This document shows positions 50,167 through 58,608 of a stretch of DNA of 58,608 nt, piece by piece (position 1 is the first letter of the stretch; each line of letters begins with the position of its first letter). Under the pieces are notes generated by a model that searched no databases, was not told the DNA's origin, and saw only the letters and a list, made by a program, of their open reading frames with translations. Both the position numbers and the translations under genes were made by a program. Source of the stretch: an archaeon (GTDB lineage Archaea; Nanobdellota; Nanobdellia; Pacearchaeales; UBA284); NCBI GenBank assembly GCA_020343435.1, contig CP070794.1, forward strand, positions 19,694 to 78,301. Direction: 5' to 3'.

Positions 50167-51416
50167 AAAAAGAGTTTAATATCAAAGTTAAAGTAATAAC
50201 TAAAGAAAAAACGTATGAAGGAATTCTTTTAGAGAGTCATGATTCTAAAATTATTCTATTAAAATTAAAAAATGGATATAACATTGGAATAAAAAAAGAT
50301 TCTATTTTGAAAATTACTAAACTCTCTAATTTGAAAGAACAAAAAACTAAGAAAACAGATCAGGATAAGACTCTTCCCAAGATTGCAATCATAGCAACAG
50401 GAGGAACTATTGCTTCAAAAGTAGATTATCAAACTGGTGGAGTTCTTGCTGTTGAGAATCCTTATGATCTATTAGAAAACTTTCCTGAACTTAAAAAAAT
50501 TATAAGATTTGAAGTTCATGTTCCTTTTAGTGATGATAGTTCCCAAGTCTCTCCAAAAGAATGGGTTAGGTGGTCTAAACTTGTTGCTAAGTTAGTTAAT
50601 ATGCCTCAAATAAAAGGTGTTGTAATTTTACATGGAACAGATACCTTACATTACTCTGCTTCAGCATTATCTTTTATGTTACATAATTTGAATAAACCAG
50701 TTGTTTTTACCTTTAGTCAGAGAAGCGTTGATAGGGGTTCAAGTGATTCTTTTTTAAATATAAGATGTGCTTGTCATGCTGCATTAAGTAATATTGCTGA
50801 AGTGATGGTTGTTGGTCATGAGAAATCTGATGATGATTCTTGTTTAATGATAAGAGGAACTAAAGTTAGAAAGATGCATTCAAGTATTAGGGGAGCTTTT
50901 AAACCTATTAATGAGAATCCTTTAGCCAAAGTATTTTCAGATGGCAGAATAGATATTTTGAATCACAAGTTTAGAAAAAGACATGAAGGAAAAGTTAAAC
51001 CTTTATCTTTTTTTGAAGAAAAAACTGCCTTAGTTAAGTTTTTTCCAGGAAGTTCTTCTGAGATCTTAGATTCTTTAATTAAGAAGGGGTATAAAGGAAT
51101 TATTATTGAAGCTGTTGGTTTAGGCCAATTACCTGTAGAAGGAACAAATTCATGGTTAACTAAGATTAAACAAGCTATTTATAAGAAAATATTTGTTGGA
51201 GTGACTTCTCAAACAATTTATGGGAGAGTTAATCCTTATGTTTATTCTCCTTCGAGAAAAGTGGAAAAAGCTGGAGCTGTTTATCTGAAAGATATGTTAT
51301 CTGAAACAGCTTATGTTAAGTTAGGATGGCTCTTAGGACAAAAAAAGAAATTTAAGGAATTGAGCAAAGAAATGCTAGAGAACAAATCTCATGAGTTCAA
51401 TGAAAGGATGTTTTAA
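50163..51416 (+). CDS. gatD: Glu-tRNA(Gln) amidotransferase subunit D
   Basis: The asparaginase-like subunit that releases ammonia for converting Glu-tRNA(Gln) to Gln-tRNA(Gln) in archaea, working with GatE. A small N-terminal beta domain (about 1-65, TYEGILLESHDSKIILLKLKNGYNIGI) marks GatD and separates it from plain L-asparaginase. Catalytic segments are IIATGGTIASKVD and VILHGTDTLHYSASAL. The start at 50163 overlaps the GNAT stop; an in-frame ATG at 50142 would add seven residues. gatE is not in the window. The sequence after the stop up to the 51436 TATA box holds no other gene. Confidence 0.92.
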   Translation: MKKEFNIKVKVITKEKTYEGILLESHDSKIILLKLKNGYNIGIKKDSILKITKLSNLKEQKTKKTDQDKTLPKIAIIATGGTIASKVDYQTGGVLAVENPYDLLENFPELKKIIRFEVHVPFSDDSSQVSPKEWVRWSKLVAKLVNMPQIKGVVILHGTDTLHYSASALSFMLHNLNKPVVFTFSQRSVDRGSSDSFLNIRCACHAALSNIAEVMVVGHEKSDDDSCLMIRGTKVRKMHSSIRGAFKPINENPLAKVFSDGRIDILNHKFRKRHEGKVKPLSFFEEKTALVKFFPGSSSEILDSLIKKGYKGIIIEAVGLGQLPVEGTNSWLTKIKQAIYKKIFVGVTSQTIYGRVNPYVYSPSRKVEKAGAVYLKDMLSETAYVKLGWLLGQKKKFKELSKEMLENKSHEFNERMF

Positions 51417-51435
51417 CTTTAGAGTTACAAGATAG

Positions 51436-51443
51436 CTTTATAA
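51436..51443 (+). promoter_or_regulatory. TATA box for the structured RNA
   Basis: CTTTATAA is centred about 25 nt before 51465, where the outermost helix of the structured RNA begins. This is the spacing expected for an archaeal transcription start at the 5' end of that RNA. Confidence 0.55.
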
Positions 51444-51462
51444 CTTCTAGAAAAGTATCAAA

Positions 51463-51696
51463 TCTAAGCCGATTAGGACATTTCGGTTGCTCTGGAAAGA
51501 GTGCTACTACAGGGCCTCTGTTCAGTGTCTTGCAAGTAGTTTTGCGACTGGACTACAAACTCGCATTACGAAACCTGCACTGTTTAAGCTTATCTGTGGG
51601 GCGAAGGAGACAACCTCTAAAACAAGCCAATAGGTTCGTCTAAAGTTTGGTAGTTGTTTGAGGCACTTTTTCACCGAGTCCAGATATCGGCTTAAT
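51463..51696 (+). ncRNA. structured noncoding RNA, family not assigned (about 230 nt)
   Basis: No open frame of useful length, less AT-rich than its surroundings, and extensive pairing seen by hand. The 5' and 3' ends pair (51465-51473 with 51686-51694, 9 bp), continued inward by GGAC/GTCC (51476-51479 with 51678-51681) and TCGGT/ACCGA (51483-51487 with 51673-51677). Inside are a CTCT-GGAA-AGAG hairpin (51490-51501), GCCTC/GAGGC (51514-51518 with 51660-51664), CAGTG/CACTG (51523-51527 with 51578-51582), GTAGT/ACTAC (51536-51540 with 51552-51556), ACAAC/GTTGT (51610-51614 with 51653-51657) and a TTCG-capped TAGG/TCTA hairpin (51631-51642). A TATA box is correctly placed upstream. It could be a divergent RNase P or SRP RNA, a new RNA, or the structured leader of the gene at 51714. 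Confidence 0.7.
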
Positions 51697-51713
51697 ATTC
51701 AAAAGAGGGTGAA

Positions 51714-51887
51714 ATGGTTAGAAGAAAAAGAAAGAAAAAAAGAAGAAGAGGAGTTAGAAGAAAAATTAAAAAAGTTAAAAAAAGAGTAAAAAAAAGAACC
51801 CAAAAAAAACATTCAAGAAGAGCAAGTAAAAAAAACAAGATTTCTAAAGTTAAAAAATTATTAAGACTTTACAAAAGAAGAAAGTAG
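51714..51887 (+). CDS. 57-aa Arg/Lys-rich small protein
   Basis: A 57-codon frame with GAGGGTG about 4 nt before the ATG, starting 18 nt after the end of the structured RNA, with no promoter visible in between. More than half the residues are Lys or Arg, spread over the whole length (VRRKRKKKRRRGVRRKIKK ... KKLLRLYKRRK), with no acidic residue at all. It should bind nucleic acid: possible chromatin protein, ribosomal protein or dedicated partner of the RNA. A long basic frame can arise by chance in A-rich DNA, but the SD and position support it. No family was recognised. Confidence 0.65.
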   Translation: MVRRKRKKKRRRGVRRKIKKVKKRVKKRTQKKHSRRASKKNKISKVKKLLRLYKRRK

Positions 51888-51931
51888 TTCTATAACAAAA
51901 GATTTATAATTTAATTTAGTGATATATATCT

Positions 51932-54900
51932 ATGAAAAGAGGGGCATTAATCCTAGTTTTAATTATTTTATTTTTTGTAAGTATAACTCTAATTTCTGCA
52001 GAAGAATATATTGAAGATGGCTATAAATATGCTAATTATAGCCAATTCTTATTTTCTTCAAAAAACAAGATTTCTTGTACTTATTTGCCAGGTGAAGATT
52101 GGAAAACATGTGAACCAATTGTTGAAGTAAATAATACAGGTGATAATGAATCTATAAACAAAAATCTAATATCTAAAGTAGTAGATATCCCTAGTAGAAA
52201 TCTAGATATCTACTATACTTATGATTTTGAGTATTATAATGAATCTATTTATTTTGATGTAGAGAATGAGACAGATATAGAATGTCTTGAGGATTTTGAT
52301 TGTGATGATGATAATGAAGATACTTGGGATTTTTGTGTTGGGGTAAATATAACAAACATGACTGAAGGTAATTGTACTTACCATTACCAAGACTATTATA
52401 ATGTTCTTAGAAAAAGGTTTCTTAATTGGCAAGAAGCTGGAAATCAAATAGTACTTCAGACAGGAATAACTGGATTAATGTTGGTATTTGATGTTGAAAA
52501 ATACAAAGCAGGACATTTTAATGTTAGTGTTGGGAGTTATACAATTGATCCAGATATTGATGCTTGTGGAACATTATCAAGTGCAAACACAATTTACACT
52601 TTAAATCAAAGTGTAAATTCAACAGGAACTTGTTTCAACATTACAGCCAATAATGTAACATTGGATTGTGCTGGTTATTGGTTAAATATAACTGATTCTG
52701 GAACCACTTATGCTGTTTATTCTGATCAAAATGATACAACAGTCAAGAATTGTTATATCTGGGATGTTAGTGGAGATGCAGATGGAATAACATTTAGTGG
52801 TGTTAATGGTGCTACAATTTTTAATAATACAATGAATTCAAGTTCTTCTGGAGCTGATTTTATTACCATAACTAATAGTGATGACATAAATGTTACAGGA
52901 AATACAGGTTTTACGAGTGGTGGTAGTTCAAGGACTATGTTTTACACTTATTCATCTAACAATATATATCTTAATAATAATAACATGACACATTGGGGTG
53001 GGGGAAGTGCTGGTAATGCTTATAGAATTGGTGCTAGTTATCTTGGATGTGAAAATGTTACTATTCAAAATTCTTATGGTTATTCAGGGTCTTCTTATAC
53101 TTTGGAGATTGTAGGTTCAAAAAATGTTTCAGTAATTAATTCAAATTTTTCTAGTGATAATGTTGGAATTATAAATTTTGCATCTTCATCTGGTTCAATA
53201 GACTATTATAATCATACATTTACAAATTGTCGTGGTCCTGATGGTGGTTTTGTAAATTATAGTGTTAATGTAAGTGGAATTGTATTAGAAGACCTTAATT
53301 ATTCAGGAGATCATGATTGGATTGGTTTTGCATTTAGTGATAATATAACTATAGATAATTCAACATTTGATGGATCAATAAAGTTTTACTATACAGACAA
53401 TGTATCAATAAATGATGTAACTATTGATACTTCGTGGGAGTATGGTCTTTATTTTTCAAATTCTGATTATTTCAATATAAGTGATTGTTCTATAAAAGCT
53501 GACAATTATAAGTTTTATCAAAGTAGTTCTGATTATTTTAATGTAAGTAATATCACTTTTCCTAGTTATGGTTCAACATATATTTATATTGGTGGTTCAA
53601 GTGATTCAAATTATTCTAGCATGTTTGCTGATGATACTAATGGTTACCCTATGTTAGGATTAGGGTCTGGAAATGATAATCTTTATTTTGATGATATTCA
53701 TTTAAGCACTCAATGTGATGGTTGTTCTAGTGGAACAGCAAGAACGGTTTCTATAACAGGAGATCAAGATAACATTGTTTTTAATAATTCTGTTTTAATT
53801 AATAATAGAACTACAAGCTGGAACGGAAATAGTCCTTCAATCTATGTTGATGCTGGAACTATGACTAATGTTTCTATATATAATTCAAATTTAACAAATT
53901 ATATTTGGGCAGATGTTTATTGGGACAGCGCAAGCGTTTCAGGAACAATAGATAGAATAAATTGCACAGTATATAATGATTCAAGTGCTGACAAATATGA
54001 CAAATTTGCAGGAGACCTTGGAGCAGTTACAAGGCAATGGTATGCAGATACTTATGTTAATGATACTGCAGGAAGTGCAATAGAAGGTGCAAATGTCTCA
54101 ATAACAGATGTTAATTCTAATCTCATTAATTGGAGTTTAACTAATTCTTCTGGATATATCCAAAGATTAACTTTAAGAGAATACTGGCAAAACTACACAG
54201 CAACTTATTATGATACTAATTATACATTTAATGGAACTTTAGCTGGTTATAATGATGACTCAGAGGAAGTTAATTTAACTAATAATAGAATTAGTGGAGA
54301 TGGTGGGATAATTGCTCTAACTTTGCCTCCTGAAGATACAACAGATCCCACTGCAACCTTAGGAACCAATCCTATTGATAATTATGATACTTCAAATACA
54401 TCAGTTACTTTTGATTTCAAATGTTCAGATAATCTTGGTATAGCTAAGGTAGAATTATGGGGTAATTGGACAGGATCTTGGCATGCCAATTATACTAATT
54501 CTAGCTATACAAACAATACTTGGTTAAATATTACAGTAAATAACTTTTCAGAAGGAACTTATATCTGGGGAGTTTATTGTAATGACAGTTATGGAAATGA
54601 TAACTGGACAAGTAATAGAACATTTACAATAAGTACTGCTTCTTCTCCAGAAACTCCTGGAGCATCTCCTGGAGGAACTGGAAGTTCTGGTGGAGAAGGA
54701 GTAGATCAGAGTTTGAGAGAAAAGTATTTTTGGCTAAATAATGTAACTTTAGATGAAAATAACAATTCTTATTTTAAGAAATGGGAAAGAGTTCTTATAG
54801 ATGTAAATGGAACAAACCATTCTTTTGGGGTTATAGATATACAATCTGGAAGAGCAAGTGTTCTGGCACAGAGTGCAAACCAATTTGCAGTATTATATTT

Positions 54901-55225
54901 AGGAGATGAGAGAAAATTCGAAGTAAATGGAGATTCTTTTTATGATGTATATGTAAGATTAAATGACTTATATACTCATAAGGTAAATTTAACTGTTAGA
55001 AAGATTCATGAAGGGTTTTATACTGGTGAAACAGGGGAAGGAGAAACAGCTTCTGAAGAAGATGGAAAATCAGAAAATCTTGTTACTTATATTGAAGGAT
55101 TTTCTGAAAACCTGTTATCAGTCTACCAAATCCTCATAATAGTTCTAGTTATTTTTGCTGTTATTATTCTAACCCAGGTTTTTAGAAAAAAGAGAGATTT
55201 AAGATCCGTAAGCTTTAAATACTGA
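51932..55225 (+). CDS. secreted right-handed beta-helix surface protein
   Basis: A 1097-aa protein. Residues 1-23 are a signal peptide. About 210-620 form a right-handed parallel beta-helix: CGTLSSANTIYTLNQSVNSTGTCFNITANNVTLDCAG is the NosD/pectate-lyase-like lead-in, followed by many rungs rich in N-x-S/T (candidate N-glycosylation sites). A carboxypeptidase-regulatory-like Ig domain (about 700-790) and another Ig-like domain (about 800-910) follow, then a Gly/Ser linker. One membrane helix lies at about 1059-1083, with a basic tail. It probably binds or cleaves surface polysaccharide. A TATA box about 26 nt upstream predicts a leaderless transcript. Confidence 0.82.
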   Translation: MKRGALILVLIILFFVSITLISAEEYIEDGYKYANYSQFLFSSKNKISCTYLPGEDWKTCEPIVEVNNTGDNESINKNLISKVVDIPSRNLDIYYTYDFEYYNESIYFDVENETDIECLEDFDCDDDNEDTWDFCVGVNITNMTEGNCTYHYQDYYNVLRKRFLNWQEAGNQIVLQTGITGLMLVFDVEKYKAGHFNVSVGSYTIDPDIDACGTLSSANTIYTLNQSVNSTGTCFNITANNVTLDCAGYWLNITDSGTTYAVYSDQNDTTVKNCYIWDVSGDADGITFSGVNGATIFNNTMNSSSSGADFITITNSDDINVTGNTGFTSGGSSRTMFYTYSSNNIYLNNNNMTHWGGGSAGNAYRIGASYLGCENVTIQNSYGYSGSSYTLEIVGSKNVSVINSNFSSDNVGIINFASSSGSIDYYNHTFTNCRGPDGGFVNYSVNVSGIVLEDLNYSGDHDWIGFAFSDNITIDNSTFDGSIKFYYTDNVSINDVTIDTSWEYGLYFSNSDYFNISDCSIKADNYKFYQSSSDYFNVSNITFPSYGSTYIYIGGSSDSNYSSMFADDTNGYPMLGLGSGNDNLYFDDIHLSTQCDGCSSGTARTVSITGDQDNIVFNNSVLINNRTTSWNGNSPSIYVDAGTMTNVSIYNSNLTNYIWADVYWDSASVSGTIDRINCTVYNDSSADKYDKFAGDLGAVTRQWYADTYVNDTAGSAIEGANVSITDVNSNLINWSLTNSSGYIQRLTLREYWQNYTATYYDTNYTFNGTLAGYNDDSEEVNLTNNRISGDGGIIALTLPPEDTTDPTATLGTNPIDNYDTSNTSVTFDFKCSDNLGIAKVELWGNWTGSWHANYTNSSYTNNTWLNITVNNFSEGTYIWGVYCNDSYGNDNWTSNRTFTISTASSPETPGASPGGTGSSGGEGVDQSLREKYFWLNNVTLDENNNSYFKKWERVLIDVNGTNHSFGVIDIQSGRASVLAQSANQFAVLYLGDERKFEVNGDSFYDVYVRLNDLYTHKVNLTVRKIHEGFYTGETGEGETASEEDGKSENLVTYIEGFSENLLSVYQILIIVLVIFAVIILTQVFRKKRDLRSVSFKY

Positions 55226-55259
55226 AAATAGCACTTAAATTTAGTAATTCACCAATCAC

Positions 55260-55294
55260 AATTCAAATTCATATTTAATTTTTAGGTTTGAATT
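55260..55294. repeat. inverted repeat between the beta-helix gene and dnaG
   Basis: AATTCAAA (55260-55267) and TTTGAATT (55287-55294) form a perfect 8-bp stem with a 19-nt T-rich loop. It may help end the upstream transcript or act as an operator for dnaG, whose TATA-like boxes are at about 55309-55331. Confidence 0.35.
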
Positions 55295-55339
55295 AATAGT
55301 ACAGAGATTTCTAAATAAATTTAAATATAAATGTAAAAA

Positions 55340-56491
55340 ATGGGAAAAATAAGTCCCCCTTCAATAAAGTATATTATTAAGGTAAAATTTACTGCAGAAG
55401 GGGTAGTAGAGAAGCCTGATGTAATCGGAGCTATCTTCGGGCAAACAGAGGGTTTGTTAGGAGAAGAGCTTGAATTAAGAGAATTACAGAAAAAAGGTAA
55501 GATCGGAAGGATTGAAGCAGAGTTAAGAGTAGAGGATTCTAAGACATACGGAGATATTGAAGTTCCAACCTCTATTGATAAAACAGAAACTACAATGATT
55601 GCAGCAGCTGTAGAGACTATTGATCGTGTAGGCCCATGTGATGCTAAGTTTGAAATCCAAGATGTAGAGGATGTAAGAAGTAGCAAGAGACAGTATATTG
55701 TTGATAGAGCAAAAGCTTTACTTGGTAAATTATCAGCAAAATTACCTGAAAGTAAAGAAATTGAAGGAAAAATTGTTAGAGGTACTAAAACTGCGAAAGT
55801 TATTTCTTATGGAGAAGATAAATTAGCAGCTGGTCCTGATGTTGAAAAAAGCAAAGAGATCATAGTTGTTGAAGGCAGAGCAGATGTTATTAGTTTGCTC
55901 AAAGCTGGAATTAAGAATGCTATAGCTATGAAAGGAACTACTTTACCTAAAACAGTTAAAGAATTATCTAAATCAAAAGATATCACTCTTTTTGTTGATG
56001 GAGATCGTGGTGGTTTATTAATTGTTAAAGGAGTTTTAGACTCTATTGATATTAATAAAATTGCTAGAGCTCCAGATGGTAAAGAAGTTGAGGAGTTAAC
56101 AGAGAAAGAGATTGTAGCATGTTTAAGAAATGCAAAATCTGTCCAAGATTTTTCAGATGCTAACCTTAGGAAAGGAATTAGAAGAACTGTTGAACCAGTA
56201 AAAGAAGAACCAGTTAATGTGGAAGATCTTATGAAAACAGTTAATGGTAAGAAAAAAATAGTTATTGTTTTAGCTACAAGTAGAGGAAATAGAATTCTTA
56301 CTAGATCTGTTACTAGTTTAACAAAAACTTTGCATTCTCTTAAAGACTCTAATAAGAAGATCTTAGCTTTGATTATTGACGGAAACTTAACAGCAAGAGT
56401 TTTAAAACTAGCTGAAAGGTTAGGATGTAAACAAATTGCTGCAAAGAATTTTTCTGCAACAAGCGACAAAGTTAAATTTTTATCTTTTTAA
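55340..56491 (+). CDS. dnaG: archaeal DnaG-like primase/exosome protein
   Basis: A 383-aa TOPRIM protein of the archaeal DnaG family, an RNA-exosome-associated, poly(A)-binding protein with reported primase activity. The N-terminal signature is EKPDVIGAIFGQTEGLLGEELELRELQKKGKIGRIE. The TOPRIM motifs are IIVVEGRADVISLLKAG (the catalytic Glu) and LFVDGDRGG (the DxD). A second conserved region, APDGKEVEELTEKEIVACLRNA, follows. Length is slightly below the usual 400-450 aa, mainly at the variable C terminus. Confidence 0.95.
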   Translation: MGKISPPSIKYIIKVKFTAEGVVEKPDVIGAIFGQTEGLLGEELELRELQKKGKIGRIEAELRVEDSKTYGDIEVPTSIDKTETTMIAAAVETIDRVGPCDAKFEIQDVEDVRSSKRQYIVDRAKALLGKLSAKLPESKEIEGKIVRGTKTAKVISYGEDKLAAGPDVEKSKEIIVVEGRADVISLLKAGIKNAIAMKGTTLPKTVKELSKSKDITLFVDGDRGGLLIVKGVLDSIDINKIARAPDGKEVEELTEKEIVACLRNAKSVQDFSDANLRKGIRRTVEPVKEEPVNVEDLMKTVNGKKKIVIVLATSRGNRILTRSVTSLTKTLHSLKDSNKKILALIIDGNLTARVLKLAERLGCKQIAAKNFSATSDKVKFLSF

Positions 56492-56517
56492 TTTTTTATT
56501 TTTTAAAAAAAGAATTC
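56492..56517. terminator. bidirectional T/A-tract terminator between dnaG and EF-1alpha
   Basis: The 26-bp gap between the convergent stops consists of T6, T6 and A7 tracts, offering a U-tract to transcripts from both sides. Confidence 0.55.
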
Positions 56518-57801
56518 TTAAGCTTTAGCTACCTTATCAATACATGCACCTGCAGCAACTGTTTGACCCATATCTCTAATAGCAAATCTTGCCATGTGTG
56601 GGTTTTCTTTCTGAGTTTCTATAATTAATGGTTTTACTGGTTTCAATTTAACAATTGCTACGTCTCCGTTTTTCAAGTAATCTGGTTTTTCTTTGATTAC
56701 TTGTCCTGTTTTAGGATCCATTTGTCTTACTAGTTCTGTAAATTGAACTGGTATTTGTGCTGTATGAACATGTAATACTGGTTGATATCCTACTGCAATA
56801 ACAGTTGGGTGGTTAATTACAACAATTTGTGCTGTAAACTCATCAATAACTTTTGGAGCAGTATCTGGATGACAGATAACATCTCCTCTTGCAATATCTT
56901 GTTTTCCAACTCCCCTCATATTAATACCAACATTATCTCCTGCTTCCCCTTGTTTTAATGCTTCATGGTGCATCTCTACTGTTTTTACTTCTCCTGTAAC
57001 TCCTTTTCCAGATCTAGCAGGTAGGACTAAAATCTTGTCCCCAGGTTTCATTATTCCTGTAGTAATTTTTCCTACTGGAACTGTTCCTACTCCTGTAATA
57101 GAGTAAACATTTTCAATAGGCATTCTTAATGGTAAATCAGTAGGTTTCTTTGGTGGTTCAAAAATATCAAATTGTTCAAGTAAAGTAGGACCATTGAACC
57201 ATTTCAATTTTTCAGATTTTTTAGTTACGTTTTCTCCAAATTGAGCACTTGCTGGAATAAAATTTATCTTATCTAATTTATAACCTGTTTGTTTTAACAG
57301 GTTACCTAGATCTTCTTTCACTTTGTTGTATTTATCCTGAGCATAATCAATAGTATCCATCTTATTAACTAGAACTGCTATTTGATCTACACCCATTGTT
57401 CTACATAACCATAAGTGTTCTTTTGTTTGAGCCATAACCCCTGATTTTACATCTACAACAAGAATTGCAGCATCTGCTTGAGATGTTCCAGTAATCATGT
57501 TTTTAACAAAATCTCTGTGTCCTGGAGCATCAATAATAGTAACTTGGTATTTTTTAGTCATTAATTTCTTATAAGCAAGATCAATTGTAACCCCTCTTTC
57601 TCTCTCTTCTTTTAAATGATCCATGACATAGGCGAATTCAAAACCTTTTTTTCCAAGTTTTTCAGCTATCTCTTTCATTTTGTTTAGCTCTTGCTCAGAG
57701 AAGTTTCCATTCTCAAAGAGCATTCTACCTACAGCTGTACTTTTTCCGTGGTCGACGTGACCTACGAAAATTACATTGAAATTTGGTTTCTCTCCTGCCA
57801 T
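56518..57801 (-). CDS. tuf: translation elongation factor 1-alpha
   Basis: A GTPase delivering aminoacyl-tRNA to the ribosome. GHVDHGKST (14-22), the EF-1alpha-type switch [27 protein letters not shown] and NKMD are all present, followed by two beta-barrel domains ([40 protein letters not shown]). At 427 aa it is the full archaeal length. A TATA box at 57822-57832 is about 26 nt upstream, so the transcript is probably leaderless. Confidence 0.98.
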   Translation of the reverse strand: MAGEKPNFNVIFVGHVDHGKSTAVGRMLFENGNFSEQELNKMKEIAEKLGKKGFEFAYVMDHLKEERERGVTIDLAYKKLMTKKYQVTIIDAPGHRDFVKNMITGTSQADAAILVVDVKSGVMAQTKEHLWLCRTMGVDQIAVLVNKMDTIDYAQDKYNKVKEDLGNLLKQTGYKLDKINFIPASAQFGENVTKKSEKLKWFNGPTLLEQFDIFEPPKKPTDLPLRMPIENVYSITGVGTVPVGKITTGIMKPGDKILVLPARSGKGVTGEVKTVEMHHEALKQGEAGDNVGINMRGVGKQDIARGDVICHPDTAPKVIDEFTAQIVVINHPTVIAVGYQPVLHVHTAQIPVQFTELVRQMDPKTGQVIKEKPDYLKNGDVAIVKLKPVKPLIIETQKENPHMARFAIRDMGQTVAAGACIDKVAKA

Positions 57802-57821
57802 GTTATTTTGGAGAAAATTTA

Positions 57822-57832
57822 GTTTATAAAGC
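57822..57832 (-). promoter_or_regulatory. TATA box of the EF-1alpha gene
   Basis: On the minus strand GCTTTATAAAC is centred about 26 nt before the ATG at 57801, in the 37-nt gap after the RuBisCO stop. Confidence 0.6.
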
Positions 57833-57838
57833 TTTCGT

Positions 57839-58608
57839 TTATTTCCAGAATTTTAATGCTTGTCCTAATTCTTCGTGGTACTTTGCATAATGTTTTATTG
57901 GAATTTTTTTCATTACTGCATCAGTAGCTTGTCTAACTGCTTTTGCTCCTGCTTCTGTTCCTTTCGGATGTCCATGAATTCCCCCACCGAACTGCATAAT
58001 AATATTTTTTCCAAGATATTTTATCAAAGCTGGAACATGTCCTGGGTGTAATCCTCCTGAACAAACAGCAAAAACTGGTTTTTTATTAAACCATTTTTGT
58101 TCTAGAACATGAGAATCTTTTTTTATTAATTCATGTTCTATTTCTTGATCAATATGAATAATTTCTTGTTTTGGACCCTCCATTTTTCCAACAATAGTTC
58201 CAATATGTAATTGATCTAATCCGATTAATCTACATATTTTTGCAATAACTAACATAGATATCCCATGTTTTTTACTTCTTGTAAATGCTGCATGTCCTGC
58301 TCTGTGTGCATGAAGAACTAATTTTAATTTTTTATTAAATTCTCTTAAGGTTTGTAGTGATGACCAACCTAAACTTACAATATCAACCATCGCATATTCA
58401 GATCCAATTCTTTTTACAAACTCTGCTCTATCTAACATCTCTTGTACTTCTGCAGTTATATTTGGCATATAGATTTTTCTTTCTCCAGTAATTTTTTCTG
58501 CTAAATCTCTTGCTTTCAATGTTAATAGAACCCTTTTTTCAAATTTGTTAAAAGACTGAGAAGTTAAGTTTTCATCATCTTTTACTATATCACATCCTCC
58601 TAACCAAG
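57839..58608 (-). CDS. rbcL: RuBisCO large subunit, form III-like (C-terminal part, cut by window edge)
   Basis: The frame runs off the right edge, so the 5' part is missing; about 255 residues are visible. All catalytic segments in this portion are intact: the carbamylated-lysine motif [11 protein letters not shown] (visible residues 3-13), [13 protein letters not shown], the loop-6 lysine in [22 protein letters not shown] and [18 protein letters not shown]. In archaea form III and II/III enzymes work with AMP phosphorylase and ribose-1,5-bisphosphate isomerase in nucleotide salvage. Neither partner is in the window. An apparent internal start (TTG at 58517-58519) is not the gene start, because the KDDEN motif lies upstream of it. 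Confidence 0.95.
   Translation of the reverse strand, partial: WLGGCDIVKDDENLTSQSFNKFEKRVLLTLKARDLAEKITGERKIYMPNITAEVQEMLDRAEFVKRIGSEYAMVDIVSLGWSSLQTLREFNKKLKLVLHAHRAGHAAFTRSKKHGISMLVIAKICRLIGLDQLHIGTIVGKMEGPKQEIIHIDQEIEHELIKKDSHVLEQKWFNKKPVFAVCSGGLHPGHVPALIKYLGKNIIMQFGGGIHGHPKGTEAGAKAVRQATDAVMKKIPIKHYAKYHEELGQALKFWK

Noticed and set aside
51463-51696. RNase P RNA
   Set aside because: The 3' end (CAGA...CGGCTTA) recalls the conserved 3' segment, but the expected GAGGAAAGTC and ACAGAA elements and the P2/P4 pseudoknot arrangement are not seen; the terminal pairings are simply nested. It is kept as unassigned, pending a covariance-model search.
51463-51696. SRP RNA
   Set aside because: A GGAA tetraloop hairpin is present but near the 5' end, without the conserved asymmetric loop of helix 8 or an Alu-domain signature.
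51714-51887. Simple-sequence A-rich tract with no gene
   Set aside because: The frame has an SD at the right distance, no in-frame stop over 57 codons, and composition skewed to Lys/Arg with non-A codons such as AGA, GTT and CTT; kept as a CDS at moderate confidence.
55807-56469. 220-codon minus-strand frame inside dnaG
   Set aside because: Antisense shadow of a conserved gene with no recognisable domain.
58517-58519. TTG start of the RuBisCO frame
   Set aside because: The catalytic KDDEN motif is encoded upstream of it, so the gene continues past the window edge.
1-58608. CRISPR arrays, transposases, integrases, prophage genes
   Set aside because: No spaced direct repeats, transposase or integrase motifs were seen in any frame; the gene content is chromosomal housekeeping plus surface proteins.

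Overview
The window is a gene-dense, AT-rich stretch of an archaeal chromosome, most likely from a DPANN archaeon of the Woesearchaeota/Pacearchaeota type. Archaeal markers are Kae1, L7Ae-S28e-L24e, the two RFC subunits, archaeal DnaG, GatD, EF-1alpha, archaeal-type TyrRS, a PAC2 proteasome-assembly protein and TATA-box promoters. The lineage guess rests on the low GC, large Cys-rich secreted proteins, a KRGQTTLF-type pilin-like N terminus, form III-like RuBisCO and very small basic proteins; it is inference, not phylogeny. Many first genes of operons have a TATA-like box centred about 25 nt before the ATG, so leaderless transcripts look common. A few genes (smc, ftsZ, a 54-aa basic protein) instead have a short leader with a strong GGAGG.

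Layout: 1-5115 holds argS, a PAC2 protein, a sugar-epimerase-like SDR, and the three components of the archaeal vesiculating GTPase set (ArvA/OapA, ArvB/OapB, ArvC/OapC). 5166-18568 is a 13-kb block of four giant secreted or membrane Cys-rich/PKD proteins plus one pilin-like protein. 18638-20997 is an overlapping + strand operon: two metallophosphoesterases, a HExxH metallopeptidase and a DUF192 protein. A 54-aa Lys/Arg-rich protein, kae1, a VanY-like carboxypeptidase and ribosomal proteins follow. 23959-28182 is a type IV pilus/Tad-like assembly operon (ATPase, two membrane platform proteins) with a 43-aa microprotein and a GNAT embedded in it. 28222-30768 carries RFC small and large subunits around a nucleoside-deoxyribosyltransferase-like gene. 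30816-34226 has two membrane glycosyltransferases around a thioredoxin-fold-like membrane protein. 34302-37202 is an SMC protein with a Rad50-like CxxC hook. 37548-41433 has a NEW3-like surface protein and a likely abundant S-layer-type protein. 41539-46242 has AP endonuclease, DNA ligase, an EEP hydrolase and tyrS. 46316-51416 has a nitroreductase, a methyltransferase, a helical-repeat protein, a Zn-ribbon protein, ftsZ, a GNAT and gatD. 51463-51887 holds a structured, unassigned RNA just upstream of a 57-aa Arg/Lys-rich protein. The right end has a beta-helix surface protein, dnaG, EF-1alpha and the C-terminal part of RuBisCO.

Common threads: replication, repair and chromosome structure (RFC, DnaG, Lig, Nfo, SMC, FtsZ, two tiny basic proteins); translation (ArgRS, TyrRS, GatD, Kae1, EF-1alpha, ribosomal proteins); and the cell surface (pilus machine, pilin-like protein, giant adhesin-like proteins, S-layer-like protein, glycosyltransferases, vesicle GTPase). 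The most promising novelties are the hook-bearing SMC, the structured RNA with its basic-protein neighbour, and the giant surface-protein block.
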